Below, one piece after another: positions 33,293 through 43,014 of a stretch of DNA of 64,000 nucleotides; positions within the stretch are counted from its first letter, which is position 1, and each line of letters starts with the position of its first letter. The stretch is from Oceanispirochaeta crateris (GTDB lineage: Bacteria > Spirochaetota > Spirochaetia > DSM-2461): positions 930,001-994,000 of the forward strand of contig NZ_CP036150.1 in NCBI RefSeq assembly GCF_008329965.1, read 5' to 3'. The notes beneath the pieces were generated by a model, which saw only the letters and a program-made list of their open reading frames with translations, was not told where the DNA came from and did not search any database. Both the position numbers and the translations under genes were made by a program.

Positions 33293-33775
33293 TTAGTGTA
33301 CTTCTTTTATGAACAATGAAAAGGCACCATGACCAAAAACCATAATACCTGTGACAATTGTTCCCGAAATGATCACACCGACGAGTACAGAAAGAATGGT
33401 TTTCTTTCTGGAGAGTCCGAGTATCCAGGCTCCCAGAGTTCCCGTATAGGCCCCGGTGATGGGGAGGGGAATGGCAACAAAGAGAGTGACTCCCAGATAT
33501 CCGTATTTTTCAACCTTATCATGGAGCTTGTGCCGGGCATTTTCTATGATTTTTTCAAATAGACGGGCATAAAAGCTCCACTTATAAAAAAGCTTATGGA
33601 AGGTTCCCAAGAAAATATAGACAAGGGGAGCCACCAGGGCATTGAGGGCAACACACACAGGCCAGGCTATGTAGAAGGGGATTCCCTGTGTCATCGCATA
33701 GGGAATGGCTCCTCTCAATTCAGATATGGGTAGTAGGGATAATAAAATTGTCCAGGACCAGGTCTGTGCCGACAT
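33293..33775 (-). CDS. Small multidrug export protein family (Sm_multidrug_ex)
   Basis: A 160-residue integral membrane protein with four to five helices matching the COG2426 group: LLPISELRGAIPYAMTQGIP at residues 14-33, LNALVAPLVYIFLGTFHKLF, YGYLGVTLFVAIPLPITGAYTG and SVLVGVIISGTIVTGIMVFG. The family name is historic; the natural substrate is unknown and the SNARE/DedA-like core suggests lipid or small-solute transport. GAGGAG precedes the ATG by five bases. It is a single gene upstream of the helicase, both on the minus strand. Confidence 0.85.
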   Translation of the reverse strand: MSAQTWSWTILLSLLPISELRGAIPYAMTQGIPFYIAWPVCVALNALVAPLVYIFLGTFHKLFYKWSFYARLFEKIIENARHKLHDKVEKYGYLGVTLFVAIPLPITGAYTGTLGAWILGLSRKKTILSVLVGVIISGTIVTGIMVFGHGAFSLFIKEVH

Positions 33776-33941
33776 GAAAGCTCCTCACTTGAGTATTCTT
33801 AGAAATGAAGCATCCACTCTTTTGTTTTTTTTTTCAAGGCTGATCTTCATATTATTCTCATTTTCAAAGATAGATAAAACAAGGTATAATCCGAGGGTCT
33901 TAAACTTAGGTAAATCATAAAATGATGACAGGGGAGTCTCA

Positions 33942-34826
33942 ATGACAAAACAGGAATTCAATGACTATATACAATATCCCGTAGCCGCCGACGGTGCCTG
34001 GGGAACGGAACTCTTAAAAGCCGGTTTGGAACAGGGGGATGCTCCAGAATCCTGGAACCTGAATGAAGAGGATAAGATCAGGGACGTCGCCGCGTCCTAT
34101 GCCCGGGTTGGAAGCCGGATTATTCTGACAAATACCTTTGGAGGAAACTCGTTTAAACTACAGCATCGGAATCTTGAAGATCAGATGGCTCAAATCAACA
34201 GGGAAGGCGCCCGTTTGACCCGAGAAGCCCAGGGGGGAGCGTTTATCACCGCCGGAGATATGGGACCCACAGGGAAAATGGTTTTTATGGGGGATGTTTC
34301 TGAGGAAGATGTGGAAGAATCCTATTTTTTACAGGGTGAGGCTCTAAAAGAGGGAGGAGCGGATATACTCCTTTTAGAAACCTTCACAGACCTCATTGAG
34401 ATCTCTGCAGCCCTCAAAGGGGCCATCCGGACCGGGCTGCCCGTGGTGTGTACCCTTACATACGATCTCATGGCAGACGGTTCCTTCAAAACGGTCATGG
34501 GCCATGCTCCTGAGGACGTCATTCCCGCCCTGGAGTCCCTTGGTGCTTCTGCGGTAGGAGCCAACTGCGGAGCCGGGATTGATCAGTATGTCGATTTGGC
34601 CTCTAAGATTTGTTCTCTCAGCACTGTCCCCGTGTGGATCAAGGCCAATGCGGGCCTGCCTGTGCTGGAAAATAACAAAGTAGTCTATCCCATGGGAGCC
34701 CTTGAATACGCCAGCCATGTCAAAAGTCTGCTGGATCTCGGTGTTTCCGTTGTGGGCGGCTGCTGCGGAACGGGACCGGATCATGTTGCGGGCATCGTTG
34801 CTGAAATTGAAAAATTCCTAAAATAG
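33942..34826 (+). CDS. Homocysteine S-methyltransferase family protein
   Basis: A 294-residue TIM-barrel methyltransferase of the Pfam S-methyl_trans group, which transfers a methyl group to homocysteine to make methionine, with a zinc-thiolate centre. The conserved blocks are ILTNTFGGNSFKLQHRNLED, LLLETFTDLIEISAALKGAI, the first zinc Cys in AVGANCGAGIDQYVDL and the Cys pair in VVGGCCGTGPDHVAGI. It corresponds to the N-terminal module of MetH or to BhmT; the B12-binding module is absent, so a separate cobalamin protein or another methyl donor is needed. Together with MetA it suggests methionine synthesis. Confidence 0.88.
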   Translation: MTKQEFNDYIQYPVAADGAWGTELLKAGLEQGDAPESWNLNEEDKIRDVAASYARVGSRIILTNTFGGNSFKLQHRNLEDQMAQINREGARLTREAQGGAFITAGDMGPTGKMVFMGDVSEEDVEESYFLQGEALKEGGADILLLETFTDLIEISAALKGAIRTGLPVVCTLTYDLMADGSFKTVMGHAPEDVIPALESLGASAVGANCGAGIDQYVDLASKICSLSTVPVWIKANAGLPVLENNKVVYPMGALEYASHVKSLLDLGVSVVGGCCGTGPDHVAGIVAEIEKFLK

Positions 34827-34829
34827 GGA

Positions 34830-35696
34830 TCAGGGCAGGGGAATCTGGTAACGGGACAGGTCCCTTAAAAAAGACTCCATCAGCTGAAAAGCCTTGGGGT
34901 CCAGGGTGCTCACCCTGTCTTCGGCGCTGTGATTTGTTTTCCAGCTGTCCGGGAGTGTACGCAGGGGTTTGGTCATATTTTCGAGGATGGATTTTGACTT
35001 ATTCGGGAGAGGATTCTGGGAGGATTTTTTCCATGTGAGGGCTTCTTTCCAGGGGAGAAGGGATATCTGAAGGGCCGTCAGTCCCTGAAGCAGAAACCCA
35101 AGATCATCGGAGCAGAGGTCATTGATATCCATGTCCTGCTGCCGGCTGTACCGGTGCAGGAGGTCTTTGAGGGAATCATAAAGATAATTGATCCGTCTGA
35201 GGTTTATCCCCGGGAGTTTTCCCGCTGTTTTCCCCCAAATCAGGGTGTCCCCGATGCCGCACATATCCAAAACGATGAATAGGTCTCTCTCTCTGTATTG
35301 ATCAGGCCAAAGTTCGGCCAGATGCCAGGCTCCCTGATCGTGAATTGAATTCCCTTCCTGAAGTTCCTCTTTGTCTGTGAACAGTATAAGCGTATTGTGA
35401 GAATAATCGGCCTTGATGAGCAGATCAATGTGTTTGAGGAGCATAAAAACAGCGGCGCTGTTATCATTGGCACCGGGAGTGCCATCCACCCTGTCATAGT
35501 GGGCCACCAGTATTTTCCGGCAATGGTCGTTTAAAAAGGGTTTTGTGCCCTTTGTTGATACCAGAATATGACGGCCGCCTCCCTTGAGGACCTCAAAGGG
35601 AATCTCTTTCCACTCCAAAAGAGTCTTTAGAAAGAGGAATCGGTCACAGTCGAGATCACAGAAGCGTTTCAATAACTCATCAAAACTGTTTTTCAA
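34830..35696 (-). CDS. M28-like zinc peptidase
   Basis: A 288-residue protein of the M28 aminopeptidase fold. The metal-site pattern is visible as VAHYDRVDGTPGANDNSAAV (His-x-Asp and the bridging Asp), FTDKEELQEGNS (catalytic Glu-Glu) and LDMCGIGDTL (second-shell Asp). No signal peptide is present, so a cytoplasmic role is likely. The start is a TTG three bases after the DUF362 stop, with AGGAT upstream, suggesting co-transcription. A homologous family member of known function is not identifiable from this sequence. Confidence 0.75.
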   Translation of the reverse strand: MKNSFDELLKRFCDLDCDRFLFLKTLLEWKEIPFEVLKGGGRHILVSTKGTKPFLNDHCRKILVAHYDRVDGTPGANDNSAAVFMLLKHIDLLIKADYSHNTLILFTDKEELQEGNSIHDQGAWHLAELWPDQYRERDLFIVLDMCGIGDTLIWGKTAGKLPGINLRRINYLYDSLKDLLHRYSRQQDMDINDLCSDDLGFLLQGLTALQISLLPWKEALTWKKSSQNPLPNKSKSILENMTKPLRTLPDSWKTNHSAEDRVSTLDPKAFQLMESFLRDLSRYQIPLP

Positions 35697-35697
35697 A

Positions 35698-36822
35698 TCA
35701 AATCCTGCCTATGCGTATGGCTTCCACAGGACACACTTCATGACAGCAGTAACAGCGTATACAGAGTTTGTAGTCTATTTTGATTTTTTTACGCGGGTTT
35801 TTCTTAACCACCGAAAGGGCCTTGGCGGGACAGATATCCACACATCTTCTGCAGACGATACAGGGAGAAGCCTCAAAAAAGGGCCTGGGGACGTACAGAT
35901 TTTTAACGGCGTTATAGAGTGCCGGCGGGGTTTTCTTCTTGAAAAATCCAGTATCCTTCAACACATGGACTCTCTTGAAATCATTGATCTTTAATTCATC
36001 CGGATGAAGGCGGGGATACTCGATGACTGTCTCTGAATGGAGCCATTCTCCCCGGTTCACAATCTCCTTCAGTATGGGGATGTCGATCCCGTTGTAACCC
36101 ATGATTTCAGCGGCCGTCCAGTCCAGGGCTGCCGCGTTATCTGAGCCCAGGATCAATCCAGTTTGACGGGGGGTGCCGCTTCCGGGGCCTGGCCCCTCCA
36201 TGGAGACAATGGCGTCCATCAGGGAATAGGCGGGTTTGACTGTTTCAAGGAGGTCTACAATCATGGAGGCAAAATCCTCTTTTTCGGGGAAATTCAGATG
36301 AAAGCGGGATTTCTTGAGGCCCGGGATCAGGCCGAATAGATTCTTAACCGCCCCTGTATAGTACATCATCTCATGGGTCTTCATCTTCGGGAGAGATATG
36401 ATTAAATCCACCTCCTGCGAAATAGAGGCCAAATAGAATTGTTTCTGTTTTTTCCCATTGGGACAGGGAACGCTGACCACATCATTGAAAACGGCCCATT
36501 GGGCCCCCTCAGATTCAACTGCGTCCTTAATGCCGCTCTTTTTACCCGCCGCATCGGCAGATGCCACACCAGGAGAATCTCCCACGGCAATGCGGGAGGC
36601 ACCCCGCTTTTTGAGGGACCTGATAACGGCTTTAATAAAGGCTGGATGGGTGGTGACGGCTTTTGCCGGATCCGAACCGGAGAGCATATTCGGTTTCAGG
36701 AGGACAGACTTGTTCATCACATCCGGAAAGGTCGTTGTGGATATGATCATTTCAATTTGGTCCTGTATCATTTTGACATCATATTCAGGACAGGAAACAA
36801 CAGTAACAATTGGTTTTTTCAT
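35698..36822 (-). CDS. DUF362 domain protein with two [4Fe-4S] clusters
   Basis: A 374-residue protein. Residues 1-300 are DUF362 (VTVVSCPEYDVKMIQDQIEM, SLPKMKTHEMMYYTGAVKNL and a Gly-rich DSPGVAS loop). The C-terminal bacterial ferredoxin part has two Cys sets, CIVCRRCVDICPAKAL and CIRCYCCHEVCPVEAI, each suitable for a [4Fe-4S] cluster. DUF362 proteins have unknown function but are redox-linked and common in anaerobes. It is followed by the M28-like peptidase gene with one base between stop and start. Confidence 0.85.
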   Translation of the reverse strand: MKKPIVTVVSCPEYDVKMIQDQIEMIISTTTFPDVMNKSVLLKPNMLSGSDPAKAVTTHPAFIKAVIRSLKKRGASRIAVGDSPGVASADAAGKKSGIKDAVESEGAQWAVFNDVVSVPCPNGKKQKQFYLASISQEVDLIISLPKMKTHEMMYYTGAVKNLFGLIPGLKKSRFHLNFPEKEDFASMIVDLLETVKPAYSLMDAIVSMEGPGPGSGTPRQTGLILGSDNAAALDWTAAEIMGYNGIDIPILKEIVNRGEWLHSETVIEYPRLHPDELKINDFKRVHVLKDTGFFKKKTPPALYNAVKNLYVPRPFFEASPCIVCRRCVDICPAKALSVVKKNPRKKIKIDYKLCIRCYCCHEVCPVEAIRIGRI

Positions 36823-36978
36823 ATAAGAACATTATCTGCGGAGTGACACTCTTCTGACAAGCCCTTTTTAATGAACACAGAGTGTGAGAATCCCCGGGTT
36901 CTACTTGATTTTTAACCTCTCAGCAGAGTATGTTTAATTCTAAGATATAAATAACCCTTCAGGTAAAGAGGTATTATT

Positions 36979-38631
36979 GTGGTAGAACCGCTTAAAAAAC
37001 ATAGTTTCATACAAAAAAGAAGAGGACCCGTCGTGCTTTGTATCATGGACGGAGTCGGATATGGTAAATACGAGACGGGAGATGCAGTCAAGGCTGCTAT
37101 GACAGAAACCCTGGATGAACTCGCAGCTAGCTGTCCCAAAACGGCTCTCAAGGCTCACGGTGTGGCAGTAGGGCTTCCATCAGATGATGACATGGGAAAC
37201 TCCGAAGTTGGACACAACGCCATTGGTTGCGGCCGTGTGTTCGCTCAGGGAGCCAAACTGGTGGGTAAATCCATCGATTCAGGCCGGATGTTTGAGGGAG
37301 AAACCTGGCAGAAACTGATGAACAACGCCAAAGATAATGATGGAACCCTCCATTTTATTGGTCTCCTGTCTGATGGAAATGTTCATTCCCATGTGGATCA
37401 CCTCAAGGCCATGATTGTCAAAGCCAAAGAAGGGGGAGTCAAAACTGTTCGTATTCATGCCCTCCTGGACGGCCGTGATGTGGGTGAGATGTCCGCACTT
37501 GATTTTTTTGATCCCACCGAAGCCTTTCTGGCAGATATTTCGGATGATAATTTTTCTGCACGCATTGCCTCTGGCGGTGGACGGATGCAGATCACCATGG
37601 ACCGATATCAGGCCAACTGGAGCATCGTTGAAAAAGGGTGGGCAACACATGTTCTGGGTGAAGGTGAACTCTTCGCATCGGCTCATGAAGCCATTGTTTC
37701 ACTAAGAGAAAGAACAGAAGCCATCGATCAGGATCTTCCTCCCTTCGTTATCGCCGATGAGGGTGTTCCCGTAGGAACAATAGAAGACGGAGACAGTGTG
37801 ATCCTCTTTAATTTTAGAGGAGACCGTGCTCTTGAAATCACCAATGCCTTTGAAGCAGGTGATGAGTTTGACAAGTTTGACAGAATCCGGGTTCCCAAGG
37901 TGGAGTATGCGGGAATGATGGAATATGACGGAGACCTTCATGTCCCCGCACAGTATCTTGTGACTCCCCCCGCCATTGACCGGACCATGGCAGAATACCT
38001 TGTGGCCACAGGAGTCAAGCAGTATTCCATCAGTGAAACTCAAAAATTCGGCCATGTCACCTATTTCTTCAATGGAAATAAGACTGGAAAATTCAGCGAA
38101 GAGCTGGAAACCTATGTGGAGGTTCCCTCCGATGTGGTTCCCTTTGAACAGAGGCCTGCCATGAAGTGCGCCGACATTGCAGACAAGGTAATCGAAACAA
38201 TTCAGGGGGGAGAATATGAGCTTATAAAACTCAATTTTCCCAATGGCGATATGGTGGGACACACCGGTGTGTTTCAGGCCGTCGTTTGTTCCATGGAAGC
38301 CATGGACCTGAGTATCGGACGGATTAAAAAGGCCGTACAGGAAGCCGGCGGAGTGCTTATTCTCTCTGCCGATCATGGTAATTCCGACGATATGCTGGAA
38401 CATAATAAAAAAGGAGACCTGGTCATTAAGGAGAATGGAAAGCCCCGGGCCAAGACCTCCCATTCATTGAATCCGGTTCCTTGTATCATTTATGATGCGG
38501 ATTACAAGGGAGACTATTCTGAGACTCTCGTGGAAGGCCTGGGGATCAGTTCCCTGGCGGCAACCACCATCAACCTTCTGGGCTATGAGGCTCCCGAAGA
38601 TTATGACAAGAGCGTCCTTCAGAAAAAGTAG
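36979..38631 (+). CDS. gpmI: 2,3-bisphosphoglycerate-independent phosphoglycerate mutase
   Basis: A 550-residue glycolytic enzyme interconverting 3- and 2-phosphoglycerate through a phosphoserine intermediate and two Mn ions. The alkaline-phosphatase fold motifs are VLCIMDGVGYGKY (first metal Asp), DDDMGNSEVGHNAIGCG (nucleophile Ser and metal residues), the inserted phosphotransferase domain around HALLDGRDVG, and ILSADHGNSDDMLEHNKKGD near the C-terminus with the second-metal Asp and His. The length fits spirochaetal enzymes. The start is GTG with GAGG nine bases upstream. A terminator follows. Confidence 0.95.
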   Translation: MVEPLKKHSFIQKRRGPVVLCIMDGVGYGKYETGDAVKAAMTETLDELAASCPKTALKAHGVAVGLPSDDDMGNSEVGHNAIGCGRVFAQGAKLVGKSIDSGRMFEGETWQKLMNNAKDNDGTLHFIGLLSDGNVHSHVDHLKAMIVKAKEGGVKTVRIHALLDGRDVGEMSALDFFDPTEAFLADISDDNFSARIASGGGRMQITMDRYQANWSIVEKGWATHVLGEGELFASAHEAIVSLRERTEAIDQDLPPFVIADEGVPVGTIEDGDSVILFNFRGDRALEITNAFEAGDEFDKFDRIRVPKVEYAGMMEYDGDLHVPAQYLVTPPAIDRTMAEYLVATGVKQYSISETQKFGHVTYFFNGNKTGKFSEELETYVEVPSDVVPFEQRPAMKCADIADKVIETIQGGEYELIKLNFPNGDMVGHTGVFQAVVCSMEAMDLSIGRIKKAVQEAGGVLILSADHGNSDDMLEHNKKGDLVIKENGKPRAKTSHSLNPVPCIIYDADYKGDYSETLVEGLGISSLAATTINLLGYEAPEDYDKSVLQKK

Positions 38632-38656
38632 TTTGAAAAGATTCCTCTAAAACTTC

Positions 38657-38686
38657 AAAAGGGCCGGTTTTCCGGTCCTTTTTTTT
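38657..38686 (+). terminator. Intrinsic terminator of gpmI
   Basis: AAAAGGGCCGG/CCGGTCCTTTT with a TTTT loop, ending in a run of eight T. The stem also reads AAAAGG...CCCTTTT on the other strand, so it may serve both directions for the convergent HEAT-repeat gene. Confidence 0.85.
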
Positions 38687-38696
38687 GTTTTCAACA

Positions 38697-40904
38697 TCAG
38701 GGAAGCTGGGAGGCCTTCATCCGTTCTATGGCCCAGAGGGTATAGCGGCGAACTTTTTTATCGGGATCGTCCTTCAATTGTTCAAGAATTTCCGTGTTTT
38801 CCCTGATCTGAACCAGGGCTCTAATGGCCAGAATCCGGATGTCTCTGTTGATGTCCTTTGCGGCAAAGAGCAAACCGCGGCAGGCATTCAGTGAAGCGAT
38901 GAGGCTGAGATTTCCGGCGGCGCTGAGCCTCCTGGAGGAGTAGGGACTCTTGAGAAGCCCAATTTGTAAATCCGTATAACCCGTTTTATCCAAAACGCTG
39001 GCAATGCTCTCTTTGAGGGTTTGATCCTGGGTCGAACCAAGAAGGTCCATGAGGGGCTCTTCAATGGATTCTCCCATTGCCCTGAATACTTCGATTAAAA
39101 ATTCCCTGCCCTGATCCGAAGAGCTGGCAAAGTGGCTGATGATCAGGGCCATCTCTTCCCTGGATTGTTTCAAACTCAGGGCTTCTAAAATTTTGTCTTT
39201 CAGCTCTATCTGCCACTCCGAGAGGGATATGAGAAGGGGGATGACATTGCTATTTTTACACAGCCCCAGGGCCTTGATGATGGCCCTTAGAACAGAAGGA
39301 CTCTCATTTTTATCCTGCAGTATCTTTCCCACTTCAGATAAGGTTTCTTCCCTGTTCCAATCGACAAAAACGGAAGCGGCTTCACGGCGCACTCTTTCAT
39401 CGGGATCGTATAAGAGTCCCCGCATCAGGGGAATGGAATCCCTTTGATCAAGCTCCTTCAAACAGCTCAGTGAAACCATTCGACTCATAGGATCGGCATC
39501 AACGAGTTTCTCTTCCATCACGGGGATCAATTCCTGTATCCCCGACGCGGAGGCCAGGCGCATAAGATTCTGATGCAGAGCCGAATCATGCTCAGAAAAA
39601 ATAAAGGCAGCGGTCTTTAGAAACTCAGACTTTTGGGAGCGGACAATGGACAAGGCCAGGTCACTCATTTCATCCTGATCCAGAAGGCCGAGGTTTTCCA
39701 GAATGAAGAGGGTACTGGTGAATTCTCCAAAACGAGGCAGGAGTAAAACCGCTCTTTTCCGAATAATCTTGTCTAGACTTGCATCTCTCACTAAGGCATA
39801 TAAATCGGACAGACAGAGATTGAGAGGCATTTTTTCAAAGGATTTGACAAGGCTTGGCCAGTATGGAAAATCTTTGTCCATGAGGAAGGTTTTCAGGATG
39901 GGATAAAACTGAAAGTTTCCTTCCGAGGGTAGATTTTCTATTAACAGCTCCATGAGAGCAGGCTGTTCCAGTTTTTCCTGAAGGAAACGTTTTATGAGAA
40001 GAATACTCTCTGGATCTTTCCTTTTGATAAGGCAGCTGAGTGCTTTTTCTTTCAATTCCTGCACAACGGGAGTACTCCCCTTGAGTCCGAAAACCTGTTC
40101 TATGACCCAGGGAAAGAGGCTGCTTGTCATCCCTTTTTGAAAAACCTCAATGGCCAGGAAAAGGGAAGCCCTGCCTTGTAGGTTCTCTTTTTTCATCAAG
40201 AATGAGATGACCTGATGCTCCGCGGCGCTTATTAGGATTTTTTTTCTCCGGTCTAAATCCACCTCATCCTTAAGACTGGCTTTTTTTATCAGATTGTCTA
40301 GGGTTCCTGTTTTTTCAAGGTAGAGGGAGGCGGCAAGGACGATTCCAGGGCTGGGATCATCCATGAGGCGGAGTGCCAGGTTATGGTCATGGGCCGAATG
40401 GATATCCAGAAGTTCCAGGCAGTGAATCCTCTCTTCCACTTCCAGATTCTCAGTGTTCAGGGTATAGAGATCTGAAAAATCTTTCCTGATCCTCGATAGG
40501 GCTTCTTTTCTGACTTGAAACAGCGGATCCCTTAGATAGAGACGAAAGAGGGTATTGTACAACTTTTGTCTGTCCGAGGAGCGAAAGTATTGAATCATGA
40601 GGATACGGATTTCCTGATGGTTGTCTCTAAAAAGATCCCAGAGGATACGGCGGGTCGTTTTTGAATCCGATAAGATCAGGATACTGCACGCCTGGTAGCG
40701 GAGCTTGGAATCCGGATGCTGTGCCATCAGGCGTAACTCTTCTTCATAATTTAGAAAAAGGTATTTCCAGGGGGCTTCTTTTGCCTGTTTTTCTAGGCTT
40801 TGAAGGGTAGCACTCAGCCATTGATAGGGTTTTGTCTCAGCCATGGATGACTGGAGGTACTTCCTGTCTTTCTCATTATTCTTAAGAGCCAAAATATTTT
40901 TCAT
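38697..40904 (-). CDS. Large HEAT-repeat protein
   Basis: A 735-residue all-alpha solenoid. Tandem helical pairs of about 30-40 residues are visible, for example DSKLRYQACSILILSDSKTT near residue 60, MSRMVSLSCLKELDQRDSIP near 475, DERVRREAASVFVDWNREET near 505 and KKVRRYTLWAIERMKASQL at the end. There is no signal peptide or catalytic motif, so it is likely a cytoplasmic scaffold or phycobilin-lyase-like HEAT protein. The start overlaps the stop of the GAF-like gene by four bases. It is the second large HEAT gene in the window; the other is the C-terminus of the MFS fusion. Confidence 0.75.
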   Translation of the reverse strand: MKNILALKNNEKDRKYLQSSMAETKPYQWLSATLQSLEKQAKEAPWKYLFLNYEEELRLMAQHPDSKLRYQACSILILSDSKTTRRILWDLFRDNHQEIRILMIQYFRSSDRQKLYNTLFRLYLRDPLFQVRKEALSRIRKDFSDLYTLNTENLEVEERIHCLELLDIHSAHDHNLALRLMDDPSPGIVLAASLYLEKTGTLDNLIKKASLKDEVDLDRRKKILISAAEHQVISFLMKKENLQGRASLFLAIEVFQKGMTSSLFPWVIEQVFGLKGSTPVVQELKEKALSCLIKRKDPESILLIKRFLQEKLEQPALMELLIENLPSEGNFQFYPILKTFLMDKDFPYWPSLVKSFEKMPLNLCLSDLYALVRDASLDKIIRKRAVLLLPRFGEFTSTLFILENLGLLDQDEMSDLALSIVRSQKSEFLKTAAFIFSEHDSALHQNLMRLASASGIQELIPVMEEKLVDADPMSRMVSLSCLKELDQRDSIPLMRGLLYDPDERVRREAASVFVDWNREETLSEVGKILQDKNESPSVLRAIIKALGLCKNSNVIPLLISLSEWQIELKDKILEALSLKQSREEMALIISHFASSSDQGREFLIEVFRAMGESIEEPLMDLLGSTQDQTLKESIASVLDKTGYTDLQIGLLKSPYSSRRLSAAGNLSLIASLNACRGLLFAAKDINRDIRILAIRALVQIRENTEILEQLKDDPDKKVRRYTLWAIERMKASQLP

Positions 40905-41368
40905 TCGTTATTTTCCTGAGGACGGTCTCGTAATACCATGGATGCATAAGTTCTGAATTCTTCAGTCTTATTGAGGAGATCCTGGCCAAAATGATTGGAT
41001 TGGAGGCTATTGAGCAGGATGATTTCTGTAAAGAGGCCCTCTAATATGATTGGACACACAAGGGCACTCTGCATTTTTTTATGGAGGAGTAATTCGGGAA
41101 AAACCTTGTTCTCCCTCGTGTTCTGAACGAGCAACTCCCGGCAGTCTACAATGAATTCGATCCAGGGAGCATCGGAATCACAGCTGCTGCTGCGAAATAT
41201 TCCTTTGGCTTTGCGGCATACAACATCACCGGTCTCATCTATTCCATACCAATGAGCCAGGTCGGATCCTGTCAACGAAAACACATTGTCAAGAAGGTCG
41301 GGGATGAGATGTATCTTTTTGCTGTTGAGAGCAGGAAAGAGTATTTGTTCCTCCACAGAGGGTTTCAT
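40901..41368 (-). CDS. GAF-like domain protein
   Basis: A 155-residue single-domain protein with a GAF look: a helix, then SGDLAHWYGIDETGDVVCR-like strands (SDLAHWYGIDETGDVVCRKA), a middle part with the charged loop and a C-terminal strand VCPIILEGLFTEIILLNSLQ and helix. Ligand residues cannot be picked out. The start is the ATG at 41368, seven bases after GGAG; an in-frame start further upstream would overlap glpK. Its stop overlaps the HEAT gene start (ATGA), so the two proteins are probably partners. Confidence 0.6.
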   Translation of the reverse strand: MKPSVEEQILFPALNSKKIHLIPDLLDNVFSLTGSDLAHWYGIDETGDVVCRKAKGIFRSSSCDSDAPWIEFIVDCRELLVQNTRENKVFPELLLHKKMQSALVCPIILEGLFTEIILLNSLQSNHFGQDLLNKTEEFRTYASMVLRDRPQENNE

Positions 41369-41381
41369 AAAGGACTCCCTG

Positions 41382-42899
<1,518 letters not shown>

Positions 42900-42922
42900 T
42901 CATATTATGTTTATTTTTTAAC

Positions 42923-42951
42923 ATTATCAGGGAGATGTCCCGGTTTGTCCA
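42923..42951 (-). promoter_or_regulatory. Predicted promoter of glpK
   Basis: On the minus strand, TGGACA (42951-42946) and GATAAT (42928-42923) are separated by 17 bases; each matches the sigma-70 consensus at five of six positions. A start near 42916 gives a leader of about 55 bases. The leader holds the repeated element GATCTTTATTGATCTTAAT, perhaps a regulator binding site. Confidence 0.55.
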
Positions 42952-43014
42952 TAAAATATTGGAGGTACAAAAAATAAATATACTCGGTAGGATAAAACGC
43001 CGATAATCTTACGT

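Noticed and set aside
37702-38463. 253-codon open frame antisense to gpmI
   Set aside because: It lies inside a strongly conserved glycolytic gene and has no recognisable domain or ribosome-binding site.
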